Positions 15,449 through 25,494 of a stretch of 64,000 nucleotides of DNA are shown here, in pieces (within the stretch, counting starts at the first letter, position 1; each line of letters starts with the position of its first letter). The stretch is from assembly GCA_003054695.1 (NCBI GenBank), contig QAZA01000016.1, forward strand, positions 1 through 64,000. Direction: 5' to 3'. The notes beneath the pieces are model-generated. The model worked only from the letters and a program-made list of their open reading frames with translations. It did not search any database and was not told the DNA's origin. Source of the stretch: Verrucomicrobia bacterium LW23. Lineage in GTDB: Bacteria > Verrucomicrobiota > Verrucomicrobiia > Methylacidiphilales > UBA1321. The translations under genes and the position numbers were made by a program.

Positions 15449-17113
15449 CTAGTTGACGACCTGCTCGCCCACGACCTGCTGCGGCACGGGCGGCAGCGGA
15501 AAGTCGCGCGCACCGTCCTCCGACTGGTTTTGCTTTTCGCGTCCCCAGTAGCTGTCCTCGGGGCCGCCCAGCAGTCGACCCACGCGCGGATCGCTCCAGC
15601 AGTCCAGACCGTCCTCCCGCCCGGGTATGTCGACCAGCACGTTGCCGCTTTGCTCCAGCTTGTCCAGGTGATCCTTGATGACGCGCAGGCGCAGCACGGC
15701 GGAGTCGATATCCTTCTCGGGGATAAGGCCCTTGAGCGAATCGCGCAGCGATTCCTCTGTCATCTCGTCAAACGCCTTCTTGGTGGACATATCCACCACC
15801 ATGGGGAGCTTGACGCCGTGGAAGTTCATGTTGCCATGTTCGCCGCCCTCCTCATCCACCCACCCCTTGGTGATATCGTGAGGATGGGTGAGCTTTGAGC
15901 CGAAGGACTGATCGTTGTCGATAGCCTTGAGGCCCAGGTACTTACCGGTGTGGTCGCGCTGGATAACGTAGTTGCCGCCGTGGCGGTCCACCTGGCCGCA
16001 CAGGCTGTCCATCAGTTGCAGCCGCACCAGGTCGCGGCGAAGCTGCGGCTCGTCGCCGCCCATGTTCACCGCCACTTTCTTGAAGACGCGCACGCCCACA
16101 ACTTCGGGCTGCATGCGCGGCTCGCCGCCCAGGCCGTCCACCTGAATCATGTTCTCGCCGAACTCCAGCACGTAGCCTTTGACTTTGCACAGCTCCTCAT
16201 CGCGCGGGTCGAACCAGCCCTCGTTGAAGCTATTGGCGATGTTTTTCTTGTCGTCGTCGGTGAGATCGAGGATCTCCTCCTCCCGCACCATGGTGGAGCC
16301 CTCCACCCAGTCCATGCCCACGCCCAGGCGCCCTTCGCACTCCAGCATGGTGGTGCGGGGTACCAGGTCGAAGCCGAGCTTCTCGCTGAGGGCATAGGTG
16401 CCGAGGGCGCGGCCCGGCATGCAGGATAACTTGCCTTTTTGGATGCCGGATAGTTCGCCCGCCGGTCCAAGCCCCATGTCCGGGTGAGCAATCTTCACCG
16501 CCTTGGTCACCTCATTGCCGTCGGGGTTCCGGTAGCGCACCTTGTAGTTGTCGCTCAGCGCGCCGCCGGAGAGCTTCTTCGGCTGGTCCACCATGTCCTG
16601 GGAGGTGTGCGAGGGGACCGTTTTGAGGTTAATCCGGACGTGGCCCCGGACGTACCCGCCCATCAGCCGCGGCGACATCCCTTTCTCCTGCGCAATCCGG
16701 CGCTCGTTGCGGGAGAGGTCCAGCCGCATGCCCTGGTACGCTTCGCCCAGCATGCGCTCCATGCGGTGCATGGTAAGGGGGCGGCCTTTGCTGAGGTGAT
16801 GGCGCAGCTCATAGCTTACCACCGCGGCGGCGCCGGCGCCGTAGGTCTGGCGGATCTCGCGGATAAACTCGCGAATGACGGCGCGGTTTTGCTGGCGCTC
16901 CGACTTGGCGGTATCTGTCTGCCTGGAGCGCTCGCCGTGCTCTTTGATGCGGCCGAAAACGCCTTTGCGTTCGCCGCTTTTCTCCAGGCCCATCGGTTTG
17001 CCGTCCTCGCCGTACGTGAGGCGGACCTGGTCATCGCCCCTGAACCTGGGCACGTTATTCTGGTCAACGGAAAACAGGTCGCGAAAGGCGCCCCCTAAGC
17101 GGATATCAGGCAT
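15449..17113 (-). CDS. Protein with PI3/4-kinase-like (atypical kinase) catalytic core
   Basis: This is a 554-aa protein. The region 180-460 has the layout of the PI3/4-kinase/HipA-like fold: a GGALSDNYKVRY loop near 183-194, a candidate ATP Lys at 204-207 (TKAVKI), a catalytic-loop motif VDRHGGN at 375-381 and a metal-binding AIDNDQSFG at 397-405. This combination (DRHxxN and IDxDxxFG) is typical of lipid-kinase-like proteins, including several bacterial effector kinases. The first 170 residues are charged and helical and match nothing I know. No signal peptide is present. The ATG at 17111-17113 is chosen because residues further upstream in the open frame look random. It could act as a secreted effector, a protein kinase or a toxin-like kinase; the sequence alone does not decide. 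Confidence 0.6.
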   Translation of the reverse strand: MPDIRLGGAFRDLFSVDQNNVPRFRGDDQVRLTYGEDGKPMGLEKSGERKGVFGRIKEHGERSRQTDTAKSERQQNRAVIREFIREIRQTYGAGAAAVVSYELRHHLSKGRPLTMHRMERMLGEAYQGMRLDLSRNERRIAQEKGMSPRLMGGYVRGHVRINLKTVPSHTSQDMVDQPKKLSGGALSDNYKVRYRNPDGNEVTKAVKIAHPDMGLGPAGELSGIQKGKLSCMPGRALGTYALSEKLGFDLVPRTTMLECEGRLGVGMDWVEGSTMVREEEILDLTDDDKKNIANSFNEGWFDPRDEELCKVKGYVLEFGENMIQVDGLGGEPRMQPEVVGVRVFKKVAVNMGGDEPQLRRDLVRLQLMDSLCGQVDRHGGNYVIQRDHTGKYLGLKAIDNDQSFGSKLTHPHDITKGWVDEEGGEHGNMNFHGVKLPMVVDMSTKKAFDEMTEESLRDSLKGLIPEKDIDSAVLRLRVIKDHLDKLEQSGNVLVDIPGREDGLDCWSDPRVGRLLGGPEDSYWGREKQNQSEDGARDFPLPPVPQQVVGEQVVN

Positions 17114-17391
17114 GTGCGTTCGATAGAAAAGGTTGCGAGGTAAGGAGTTGCAGAGATTAAAGTAGCAGGAGCGGACTCCTGTAAAAGGCAGTCGCAGGGC
17201 TCGGTGTGTCCCCTGGTGTCTCGTTAACGATCCATCGACGGGCATTTTGCACTTTTGCTGACAGTTTTCCAGCCTGAACCAATCGGTATGGATGTGTTAC
17301 GCGTACCAGCGTAGTCGAAGGGGGGGCGATGCAATGCCGCTTTCCATGCTTTCCAACTCGCGCCGCTTTTGCAACAAATGGCGGTCGTGCC

Positions 17392-19188
17392 ATGTCATCC
17401 CCCGAAACCAAAAGTGTAACGCGCCGGTTTATCTGGGCCTACGCCCGGCCGCACGCCGCGGCGCTCGTCTTTGCCGTCATCCTCAACAGCCTCAGCGGGC
17501 TGGCCATGACGATCCAGACCATGGCGCCCAAGTATCTCATCGACGACATTATCCTGGCGCAGGGGCTGACTAACGCGGAGCGCTACATGCGCCTGGGGTG
17601 GATGCTGGCGCTTTATCTGTTTGTCTCCGTGGTGTGGCGCATGCTCGGCTGGCATCTCAGTTTCCGCATCTTTACGCGCGTGCGGGAGGAGGTGATCCGC
17701 AAGATCCGCAGCGCTGTCTTTCGGCACATCAACTCGCTGTGCCTGCGCTTTCACATTAAAAACAACAGCGGCGAGCTCTTCAGCTACCTTTTTGGCACGC
17801 CGCTCAGCCAGGTGCAGGGCTTTTTTCAGCAGGCCAGCATGATGGCCCCGCACTACGGCTTCATGGTCGTCACCACGATTGCCTGGGTGTTGTTCTGGGA
17901 CTGGATACTGACGCTGGTGCTGCTGGGCACCGTTATCGCTGCCGTGGTAACGATGAACCACATCCGCGTGCGCACCAAAAAGCTGCACGCCACCTTTCAG
18001 GACAGCGAAAAGACGGTGAGCGGCAAAGTGGCCGATCTCGTCCGCGGCAGCCGCGCCGTTAAGCTGTACGCGATTGAAGACCGGATGATTGAGCAGTTTG
18101 AGGCGCAGGCCATCGTCATCGGCCAGCAGGGCGTGGAGCGCGACGTGCAGGGGCACATGCTCTGGATGCGCCAGGAAACCGTGGGCTACCTGGGCTTTGC
18201 CGCCCTGGCCGCCGCCTGCACCTGGCGCTACCTGGAGGGCCAGGTCACCATCGGCGAGGTCTCGGCGTACATGGGTGCGTTCCTGGGCCTGCAGGGGCCG
18301 CTCACCACACTGCTGCAAATCGCCACCAGCCAAAGCGCCGCCCAGGCCAGCATGGAGCGCATCGCCGCCGTGCTGGATACCATCAGCACCACGCCGGAGC
18401 CCGAGGAAGGCAAAGGCAACACGCTGGATGAACGCGGCGGCACCATCTCCTTCCGCAACGTGCGCTTTGCCTATGTGGAGGACTCTGTGCTGGAGGACTT
18501 TACGCTGGACATCCCCGCAGGGCAGAAGATTGCCCTGGTGGGCCCCAGCGGCAGCGGCAAAAGCACCATCTCCCAGCTGGCGCTGCGCCTGTACGATCCC
18601 CAGCAGGGCACCGTAAGCATCGGCGGCGTGGACCTGCGCACCTGCGCCGGCCGCGACGTGCGGCGCCGCTTTGGCGTGGTGCCGCAGGATCCCTACTTCT
18701 TCCAAAGCACCATTCTGGAGAACGTGCGCCTGCTGCGCCCCGAGGCCACCCCGGATGAAGTACGCGCCGCGCTGGAGCGCGCCAACGCGTGGGATTTTGT
18801 GCGCGATCTGCCCCAGCAGCTCGACACGATGGTGGGCGAAAGCGGCACCAGCCTCTCCGGCGGCCAAAAGCAACGCCTGGCCATCGCCCGCGCGTTGCTT
18901 ATCGATCCGCCCTGCTTCATCTTCGACGAAGCCACCAGCGCGCTGGATACGGTGAGCGAACGGCTGATCCAGTCCGCCCTGGACGAAATTTTGCGAGGCA
19001 AAACCGCCATCTTCATCGCCCACCGCCTCAGCACCATCCGCACCTGCGACCGCATCCTCGTCCTGCGCAAAGGCAAAATCATCCAGGACGGCGACTACGC
19101 CACCCTCAGCACCACGCCCGGCCTCTTCCAGGACATGGTGCACGGCGCCGAAGCCCCGCCCGAGCTGCCCGCGCCGGTTATGGCGTGA
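17392..19188 (+). CDS. ABC transporter, fused permease-ATPase (MsbA/MDR-type exporter)
   Basis: This is a 598-aa half-transporter. An N-terminal domain of six predicted membrane helices spans about 20-310 and the nucleotide-binding domain about 345-580. Walker A is GPSGSGKST, the signature is LSGGQKQR, Walker B is CFIFDEATSALD and the H-loop is IAHRLST. It would work as a homodimer exporting lipid, peptide or drug-like substrates. The ATG at 17392 aligns with the usual family start, although the frame opens 21 codons earlier. It is divergent from the kinase-like gene. Confidence 0.9.
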   Translation: MSSPETKSVTRRFIWAYARPHAAALVFAVILNSLSGLAMTIQTMAPKYLIDDIILAQGLTNAERYMRLGWMLALYLFVSVVWRMLGWHLSFRIFTRVREEVIRKIRSAVFRHINSLCLRFHIKNNSGELFSYLFGTPLSQVQGFFQQASMMAPHYGFMVVTTIAWVLFWDWILTLVLLGTVIAAVVTMNHIRVRTKKLHATFQDSEKTVSGKVADLVRGSRAVKLYAIEDRMIEQFEAQAIVIGQQGVERDVQGHMLWMRQETVGYLGFAALAAACTWRYLEGQVTIGEVSAYMGAFLGLQGPLTTLLQIATSQSAAQASMERIAAVLDTISTTPEPEEGKGNTLDERGGTISFRNVRFAYVEDSVLEDFTLDIPAGQKIALVGPSGSGKSTISQLALRLYDPQQGTVSIGGVDLRTCAGRDVRRRFGVVPQDPYFFQSTILENVRLLRPEATPDEVRAALERANAWDFVRDLPQQLDTMVGESGTSLSGGQKQRLAIARALLIDPPCFIFDEATSALDTVSERLIQSALDEILRGKTAIFIAHRLSTIRTCDRILVLRKGKIIQDGDYATLSTTPGLFQDMVHGAEAPPELPAPVMA

Positions 19189-19259
19189 GTCTTACGTGAG
19201 GTTTACATTGGATGCGAGCGAATTGCTCCGAGAACCGCGGAGCCTTGTGCCCGCCGGAT

Positions 19260-19280
19260 GCCGCCCCTTGGCGGGGCGGC
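19260..19280. terminator. GC-rich hairpin between convergent genes
   Basis: GCCGCCCC and GGGGCGGC form a perfect 8-bp stem with loop TTGGC, between the ABC transporter stop and the stop of the convergent exoprotein. Position suits a bidirectional terminator, but there is no T-run on either side. Confidence 0.35.
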
Positions 19281-19326
19281 GCACGCAAGGCGTTGTGGCA
19301 GCAGATGCTTAGTGTGCGACCTGGCC

Positions 19327-22300
19327 TTACGGGGCCACCTGGCCGCTGCTGAGGTGGAGCAGGGCGCCGTTGGAGTTGTTGCGGCCTTCGTAGGTGATGC
19401 GATATTTGCCGGAGGAGAGGCCGGGGCCGGAGGCGCGGAAGTGCCGCTCGTCCTCGTTGTTGCGGCCCCACGTAGCGTCAAAGGCGCTCAGGGCGAAGGG
19501 GCGGATGGTGATGGTGCCGCGGCCTTGCGCGGTGTTGCCGCCGGGCTGGGTGCCGTTGCCGCTGTCAGCCACCGAGCCGCCGGTGCCGGGAACAGACGGC
19601 GCGGTGGGCACGCCGGGCGTCGTGGGCGGCACTGTCGGGGTTACAGGGGGCGGCGTGGAGCCGCCGGGTGTGACGGAGGCGTCGGTCAGCGTGAGCGTGC
19701 CGTTGACGTAGGCGAACGTGTAGTTCAGCGCGGTGGCGCCGGAGCCCATGATGTCGTAGGCGCCCGCAGGGGAGGCGGCAGTGGCGGTGGTGCCGTACAC
19801 CAGGCCGGAGACCACGCTTGCGTCATCCGTAAACTGGAAGCCCGTGATTGTACCGCCCAGCGTGGGGAACGGTTCGCCCACGGTGCCCGACGCGTCGGTG
19901 GCGGTCACCGTCAGCAGGGCGCGGTGGATGGTGTAAACCGGGCCGGCGGCCAGGGTGAACGAGTAGTTAGAGTTGTTGGCCGTGAGGCTGCTGACGTCAT
20001 AGGCGTAGGTGCCCGCATTCTCGCCCGCGTCACGCTGCAGGGCGCCGGCAAAGGCCACAGCACCGGCGTCGGTCGTGTAGGTAAGGGCGCCATCGGTGCC
20101 GCCGTAGGTCTTGCCCAGGCCGGAGTCGGCTGTTACCAAAACCGCGCGTTTGTTGATGGTGTAGCTGGCGCCCACATACGTGACGTTGTAGTTAGCGGCG
20201 TTGCCGGTGATGATGGAGAGCGTGCCCTGGGTGATGCCGTAGGTGCCGGCATCGCTGCCCGCATCGCGGCTTAGCGTGCCGGTAAATGTATCGCCATTGT
20301 AGAGAGTACCGGCCGTGTAGGTCAGCGGCACATCGGCGTCGCCGTAGGTAATCGTCTTGCCGTCCGCCGTGATGGTGATGTTGCGCGTGGTGATGGTGTA
20401 GTTAACGCCGGTGGTGAAATCCAGCGCGTATTTGTCGGCGTACAAGGCGGCGAGATCCAGCGTGCCCTGATTGATGGCGTAAGTGCCCGCGTTGAGGCCC
20501 GCCAGGCGGTCGAGCGAGCCGCCGTTCAGCACCGCCAGTATCGAGTCGCCCGAGGCAAGGCCGGAGTAGCTGTAGGTGTAGTTGCCGGCGTCGGTGTCGC
20601 CATACACAATGCCCTGGCCGGAGTCAGGCGTGATGGTCAGCACGTACTGGTTCGTCATGCTCAGGGTGTTTGCGGAGTCCACTATGCCTACGGTGTAGGA
20701 GCCGGAGGTGCCGTTGGCCGTCAGCGCAAACGTGGCGGTGGTGCCGCTGATGGTGCTGGTGAGGCCGGGGGTGCCCGTGAGGCTGGCGCCGGAGGAGGGA
20801 GGCGTGAGCGTCACCTTGCCACCGGTGAGGTCGGTCAGCAGGGCGTCGTTGGCCGCCACGGTAATGACGACATTGCTGCCGAATGCCGCGTTGGGGCGGG
20901 TAGCCTGGTTGTTGCCGCTGGTAACCGTGTAGGTAAAGCCGAGGCTCTCGTAAGCGCCGATGTCGGGCGCGGCGTCGCGAATCACACCGCGCTGATCGCT
21001 ACCACCCGTCAGGGCGGGATCGCCCGCGCCGATGGCCGGGCTGCCGGGAAGCAGAGCCAGCGTGGGCGTGCTGCCGCCGTAGTTGGCCAGCGTGGTGGTG
21101 AGGAGCGGATCGAGCGGCGACGCGCTGCTGCCGCTGAGCGTGGTGCCCGCCAGCGGAGAGGTAATGCCGTCGCTGACACCGATGAGGTTAAAGCCCGCGT
21201 CGGTAAAGGTGGCGCCCGACGCGTTGGAGCCGTCGGTGCCGGACGCTGCCGTGTTCCTGGCCAGGATGGAGTTGTAGATGCTGAAGACGCCGCTGCCCAC
21301 ATACAGTCCGCCGCCCTCACTGCCGGCGGAGTTGAACGCGATGGTGGAGTTCTGGTACGTGGCGTTGCCCATAACGGCGATCGCGCCGCCGTTGCCGGAA
21401 GTTGCCGTGTTGTACGCAAACGTCAGGCTGTTGCCCGTGTGCAAGCCGCCGCCCATCAGGTAGATACCGCCGCCGCTGCCCAAGGCCGTGTTGTTGTGAA
21501 TGGTGCTGCGCTGCAGAATGGACGTGCCGCTGACCACTGCCAGACCGCCGCCGCTGCCCGTGGTAGCCGTATTGTTGGACACCACGCTGCCCGTAAGGTT
21601 GAGGGTGCCGCCCGAAAGGTAAATGCCGCCGCCGTTGCCCGCGGAGTTGCCGGTAATCACCGAGTCGGTGATGGTAAGGACGCCCGTGCCCACAGCATTG
21701 ATGCCGCCGCCCTGCGTGGCTGTGCCGTTGGTAATGTAAAGGCCGGCAAGCGTGACGTTGGCGTTGTTGGTGATGGTAAACACCGAGCCCAGATCCGCGC
21801 CGTTCACCTCAATCTTCGGCGGCAGGCCGGCGCCGCCACCCGTCTGGCTAATGCCGTTAATGGAGACTGGCGCGCTTATCGCAAAGCCGGTCGTGCCGGG
21901 CGCGGCCGTAATCACCCAGCGGCCCGTGGTGGAGTTGTAGCCGGGATCCGCCGAGGAAATGTTGAACGAGATGTTGCCATTGCTCTCCGCCAGGCCGGCG
22001 TTGCGGATGTTGAGGGCCGCGCGCAGGCTGTAATCCACGTAAAAGCCGGAAGCGGGGTTGTAGTCCGCCGTGGTCGTCACCACGTAGTCGGCGGCCGTCT
22101 GGCTCTCAAACGCGCCGATGTCCACACGTCCGCCCACAGTGCGGGTGCGACCACGGCCGTCGAAGGCGAGGGTGCCAACTTCCGTATCGTCATAGGCGTT
22201 GCCACCCGCGTTGATAAGCGAGCTGCCGGGAAGCAGGCCGTAGGTCATGACCTTGCCGCCATAGTAATCCAGTGGCGCCAGCTTCAGAGTGTCGGCATCA

Positions 22301-25005
22301 ACGCTAACGGCGTTAAAGCTATTAGAGGCAAACGTGCCTGACATATTCGATCCTTCCGTACTCGAATTGGCAACGGTCAGACTTCCCCCCTGCTTGTTGA
22401 GGGAGATTACGCTGTTATAGACACGAGCCGTGGAACCGCCGTGCGCAATGCCGCCGCCGTTGGTATCCGCCTCGTTAAACACAATGGTAGAGCTGCTGAC
22501 CCACAACGTGTGGAGACCGCTGGAGCGGATACCGCCGCCCGCACTATTGGCGCTGCCCGTGGCTTTATTCCCCGTAAGGGTGCTGTTGATGACGTACACT
22601 TTTGTATTGGAGCCGCTGGCATAGATGGCGCCACCGAACTCGCTCTCGTTGTCGATAAAGAGTGACGAATTAATCCTTACGGTAGCCGATGCTGTACCGC
22701 CGTCGATGCTAATGCCTCCGCCCGTGTCGGTTGCAGCCGTGGCAGAATTCCTGGAGACGTTGTGACGGAAAGTCGTACCCGTGATGTTAAGGAAGGTGCC
22801 TGCGGCGCCGAGGAAGAAGATACCGCCGCCGCGAGTCGTCGCGTTGCCGGCCGTGTTCAGCGCCACGTTGTCCTGAATGAGCGAATCCGTAATCGTGCCG
22901 CTGGTGCCGGAGTCAAACGCGATGCCGCCGCCAAAGCCGGCCGTCTTGTTATTGCGCACGATACTGTTGCTCATCGTCAGCGTACCCGCCATCACGCGGA
23001 TGCCGCCGCCGCGATCGGTGCCGGCGCCCGTGCTGGGCGTACCGCTGTTGGAGACCAGCATGCGGTCCATCGACACGTTGCCGTTGACGATGAGCACGCC
23101 GCCGCCGCTGCCGTAGCCGCGGTCAACCGCAAAGGAGTTCAGCGAGACGGCATTGCCCGCGCCGGGCGTCACGCGAAGGCCCACGCTCTCGCCCGTCAGG
23201 TTGCCATCCGTATCGCTGGTCACTATCGTGTTACCGTAGCCATTGCCACGGATCGTGAGCGACTTGCCGATGGTGATGTTCGCCTCGCGATACGTGCCGC
23301 TGGCCAGGTTGATGGTGCCGCCCACGGCCAGTGCGTCGATCGCATTCTGGATCTTGCCCGTGGAGGCGGCCAGGCCCGTGTTGGCCACATTGGCCGTGGT
23401 GGCCGTGCCGGTGATGACCGAGCCGGCGTTTACCGTAATCGGCGCGTTAAAGTTCAGCGTCGTCGTGATCAGGTGCAGGTCCGCGCCGGCGCTGCCCAGG
23501 CTGACGGGCGCGTTGAAATTGATGTAGCCGGTGGGCGAGGTAGTCTGCAGTGTCAGCATCGTGCTGGCCGTCAGCGCAAAGCTGCTGCTGACGATGATGC
23601 CGTCCGTGGCCATCAGGGTAAAGTTGCCCAGCGCCAGCTGGGCCAGGATGTGGCTGGGATCCAGCGTGCTTGCGTTTACATCGGTGCCGCCGCCCACAAT
23701 AATCTCCAGCGTAGCGGGATCCAGCAGCACGGTGCCGCCGGCGGTGTCCGCAATGCCGCGGTACTCCAGCACACCCTTGGAGCTCACCTCCACAAAGCCG
23801 CCCGTTTCCTGCGAGAAGCCCGGGCCTTTAGCCGAGATGTGGCCGTCGAAGATGGTGCGGTCGTTGCTCCACAGGATGGACGTGCCGCCCTTGGTGCCGC
23901 CATCCACGTTGATTTCCGAGCCCTTCTCCACCGTAACCGTGGAGGCGTTGTAAACCTCGGTGTCCTTGCCCTGATAGCCGCCGCCCACCAGCACGGTGCC
24001 GCCTTTGGCACCGTAGCCCTTCGCCTCGATTCGCGAGGTGGAAGTGAGCGTGACGTGGTCGCCCGTCACCTCAACCCGGCCGCCCGCGCGGCCCGGGGCG
24101 CGCGCGCTGGCAATAAGCCTGCCGCTGTTGACGACACGACCCGCGTTGCGCGAGGAGCCGCCCGTCGATTCTGCCTTCAGCACAATGCGTCCGCCGCTGC
24201 GGTCCACCGCCGTGGCGCGAATGACGCCGGAGTTATTGACCGCCAGGGCGTACTCGTTGCCGCCCGCCGCGCGCAGCTCGGCGGCTGCGGCGCGGATGGA
24301 ACCCGTGTTGACCACCGACCCGGTGCCGCTTTTGATGAACACGCGCTGCCCTTCGGTGCCGCTGGGGCGCACCAGCACTTCGGAGCCGCCGGCCAGGTTA
24401 ACGCTGCCGTTTTTGGCGCGGATCTTGCCGTGATTCTCCACCTGGCGCGCAATCAGGGTCACATCGCCGTCCGTCGCGCGGATTTTGCCGTGGTTGATGA
24501 CCGACGCGCTGGAATTGCCGCGGAACGTCATGTCGCCGCCCTTCATAAACTCCGCGTTGGTAACATCATGCGTACTGGCCGTAAAGCCGGCCGTGTTAAT
24601 GCGGCCCGTCTTGCCAATAACCACGCCGTTGGGGTTGACCAGATAAACCTGGCCGTTGGCGCGCAGGTTGCCGTCCAGCTGCGAGTGCCCGGCGCCCGTT
24701 ACCCGGTTAAGCACCGCCGAGCGGCTGCCCGGCTGCACAAAGGTGGTCGTCTCCCCCTGGCGGATGGAGAAGTTATTCCAGTTGACCACAGCGCGGTCTC
24801 TGCTCTGGCGCACCGTTACGTTGCCGGGGCCGGAGGTGATAGTGGCCGAGCCGCCCGCGACCGTGCCGCCGGACGGATTGGCCTGCAACGTCAGCATGCC
24901 CACGTGGCCGGGGGGCACCATAACCATGGCGGTAACCAGGAGTGCCGCGAGTACCTGCTTTTGCAGCAGAACGGCGCCTTTGCAGCGGGAATAGGGGATC
25001 AACAT
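19327..25005 (-). CDS. Filamentous-haemagglutinin-type (two-partner secretion) exoprotein with beta-helix and MBG repeats
   Basis: This is a protein of about 1,890 aa exported to the surface or medium. After a signal peptide (LLQKQVLAALLVTAMVMVPP) comes a TPS/haemagglutination domain with VVNWNNFSI, FVQPGSRSAVLNRV and VYLVNPNGVVIGKTG, which is recognised by a TpsB/FhaC-type pore. Then follow FHA-like repeats, a long right-handed beta-helix region rich in GGGI and N-S-T-I-xxN turns (roughly 600-1300) with two choice-of-anchor-Q-like endings (DIGAFES, DIGAYES), four MBG-type repeats with TYGD/TYTAG motifs, a Pro/Thr-rich linker and a 90-residue end. No TpsB gene is in the window. The start is uncertain: the ATG at 25003-25005 precedes the signal peptide, with in-frame alternatives at 25056 and 25104. 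Confidence 0.85.
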   Translation of the reverse strand: MLIPYSRCKGAVLLQKQVLAALLVTAMVMVPPGHVGMLTLQANPSGGTVAGGSATITSGPGNVTVRQSRDRAVVNWNNFSIRQGETTTFVQPGSRSAVLNRVTGAGHSQLDGNLRANGQVYLVNPNGVVIGKTGRINTAGFTASTHDVTNAEFMKGGDMTFRGNSSASVINHGKIRATDGDVTLIARQVENHGKIRAKNGSVNLAGGSEVLVRPSGTEGQRVFIKSGTGSVVNTGSIRAAAAELRAAGGNEYALAVNNSGVIRATAVDRSGGRIVLKAESTGGSSRNAGRVVNSGRLIASARAPGRAGGRVEVTGDHVTLTSTSRIEAKGYGAKGGTVLVGGGYQGKDTEVYNASTVTVEKGSEINVDGGTKGGTSILWSNDRTIFDGHISAKGPGFSQETGGFVEVSSKGVLEYRGIADTAGGTVLLDPATLEIIVGGGTDVNASTLDPSHILAQLALGNFTLMATDGIIVSSSFALTASTMLTLQTTSPTGYINFNAPVSLGSAGADLHLITTTLNFNAPITVNAGSVITGTATTANVANTGLAASTGKIQNAIDALAVGGTINLASGTYREANITIGKSLTIRGNGYGNTIVTSDTDGNLTGESVGLRVTPGAGNAVSLNSFAVDRGYGSGGGVLIVNGNVSMDRMLVSNSGTPSTGAGTDRGGGIRVMAGTLTMSNSIVRNNKTAGFGGGIAFDSGTSGTITDSLIQDNVALNTAGNATTRGGGIFFLGAAGTFLNITGTTFRHNVSRNSATAATDTGGGISIDGGTASATVRINSSLFIDNESEFGGAIYASGSNTKVYVINSTLTGNKATGSANSAGGGIRSSGLHTLWVSSSTIVFNEADTNGGGIAHGGSTARVYNSVISLNKQGGSLTVANSSTEGSNMSGTFASNSFNAVSVDADTLKLAPLDYYGGKVMTYGLLPGSSLINAGGNAYDDTEVGTLAFDGRGRTRTVGGRVDIGAFESQTAADYVVTTTADYNPASGFYVDYSLRAALNIRNAGLAESNGNISFNISSADPGYNSTTGRWVITAAPGTTGFAISAPVSINGISQTGGGAGLPPKIEVNGADLGSVFTITNNANVTLAGLYITNGTATQGGGINAVGTGVLTITDSVITGNSAGNGGGIYLSGGTLNLTGSVVSNNTATTGSGGGLAVVSGTSILQRSTIHNNTALGSGGGIYLMGGGLHTGNSLTFAYNTATSGNGGAIAVMGNATYQNSTIAFNSAGSEGGGLYVGSGVFSIYNSILARNTAASGTDGSNASGATFTDAGFNLIGVSDGITSPLAGTTLSGSSASPLDPLLTTTLANYGGSTPTLALLPGSPAIGAGDPALTGGSDQRGVIRDAAPDIGAYESLGFTYTVTSGNNQATRPNAAFGSNVVITVAANDALLTDLTGGKVTLTPPSSGASLTGTPGLTSTISGTTATFALTANGTSGSYTVGIVDSANTLSMTNQYVLTITPDSGQGIVYGDTDAGNYTYSYSGLASGDSILAVLNGGSLDRLAGLNAGTYAINQGTLDLAALYADKYALDFTTGVNYTITTRNITITADGKTITYGDADVPLTYTAGTLYNGDTFTGTLSRDAGSDAGTYGITQGTLSIITGNAANYNVTYVGASYTINKRAVLVTADSGLGKTYGGTDGALTYTTDAGAVAFAGALQRDAGENAGTYAYDVSSLTANNSNYSFTLAAGPVYTIHRALLTVTATDASGTVGEPFPTLGGTITGFQFTDDASVVSGLVYGTTATAASPAGAYDIMGSGATALNYTFAYVNGTLTLTDASVTPGGSTPPPVTPTVPPTTPGVPTAPSVPGTGGSVADSGNGTQPGGNTAQGRGTITIRPFALSAFDATWGRNNEDERHFRASGPGLSSGKYRITYEGRNNSNGALLHLSSGQVAP

Positions 25006-25104
25006 AAATGCACGTGGAATCGGGCTCAGGCCATCGGGCACTCCGAAACAAGCCATCTCAAAACTTGTGTCGTAAACATGCCGCTTTCCATCATATAACG
25101 GCAC

Positions 25105-25494
25105 TTCGAAGTCTCAGTTAATGTCGCGTCCGCGCGGAAGAATTGCAATTCCTTTTTCAGAGGCGACAACAGCCGATCTCGGAGCAAAATGGGTCTATAT
25201 CAACGATTAAACCACCTGCGACTGCCTCCGTTTTCTCTCTGAATCCGGAAAATCCGGCCACAGATTGGCAAGAAGCGGCGTGTCCTTTCCTATCCATAAA
25301 TCGTCGGTTTTACACACAAAATAATTGTAATCACCCGAAAATGCGCGCAACAAACAGAAAAGCGCACGAAATTTGCACTATCATGCACATTGCAACGTGA
25401 GTCCAAGTGAGTTTTTTCGCCGCATCCCGGACAAATTCTCACGCATCCCGGAAAATCGTCGGCAAATCCATTGCAACGCGCCTGCAAAGCCTCT
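25105..25494. other. AT-rich junction between host exoprotein gene and prophage
   Basis: No gene is supported. Base composition drops in GC relative to both sides. It should contain the promoter of the exoprotein and, near its right end, the end of the transposable prophage. I could not identify the exact host/phage junction. Confidence 0.5.
25388..25478. repeat. Short direct repeats near the prophage left boundary
   Basis: CATTGCAACG occurs at 25388-25397 and 25469-25478, and CGCATCCCGG at 25421-25430 and 25442-25451 (21 bp apart, about two helical turns). Repeated short sites near the end of a Mu-like element could be transposase-binding sites. Low copy number makes this tentative. Confidence 0.35.

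Noticed and set aside
17113-17392. Regulatory RNA between the kinase-like and ABC transporter genes
   Set aside because: No stable paired structure or terminator could be recognised in this divergent gap; it probably just holds two promoters.
20900-23200. CRISPR-like or tandem DNA repeats
   Set aside because: The recurring GCCGCCGCC pieces are the reverse complement of Gly-Gly-Gly codons in beta-helix turns; spacing is irregular and there are no constant repeats and spacers.
21400-25100. Long plus-strand open frames opposite the exoprotein gene
   Set aside because: Same reason; they mirror the repetitive coding sequence of the exoprotein and show no protein-like pattern.
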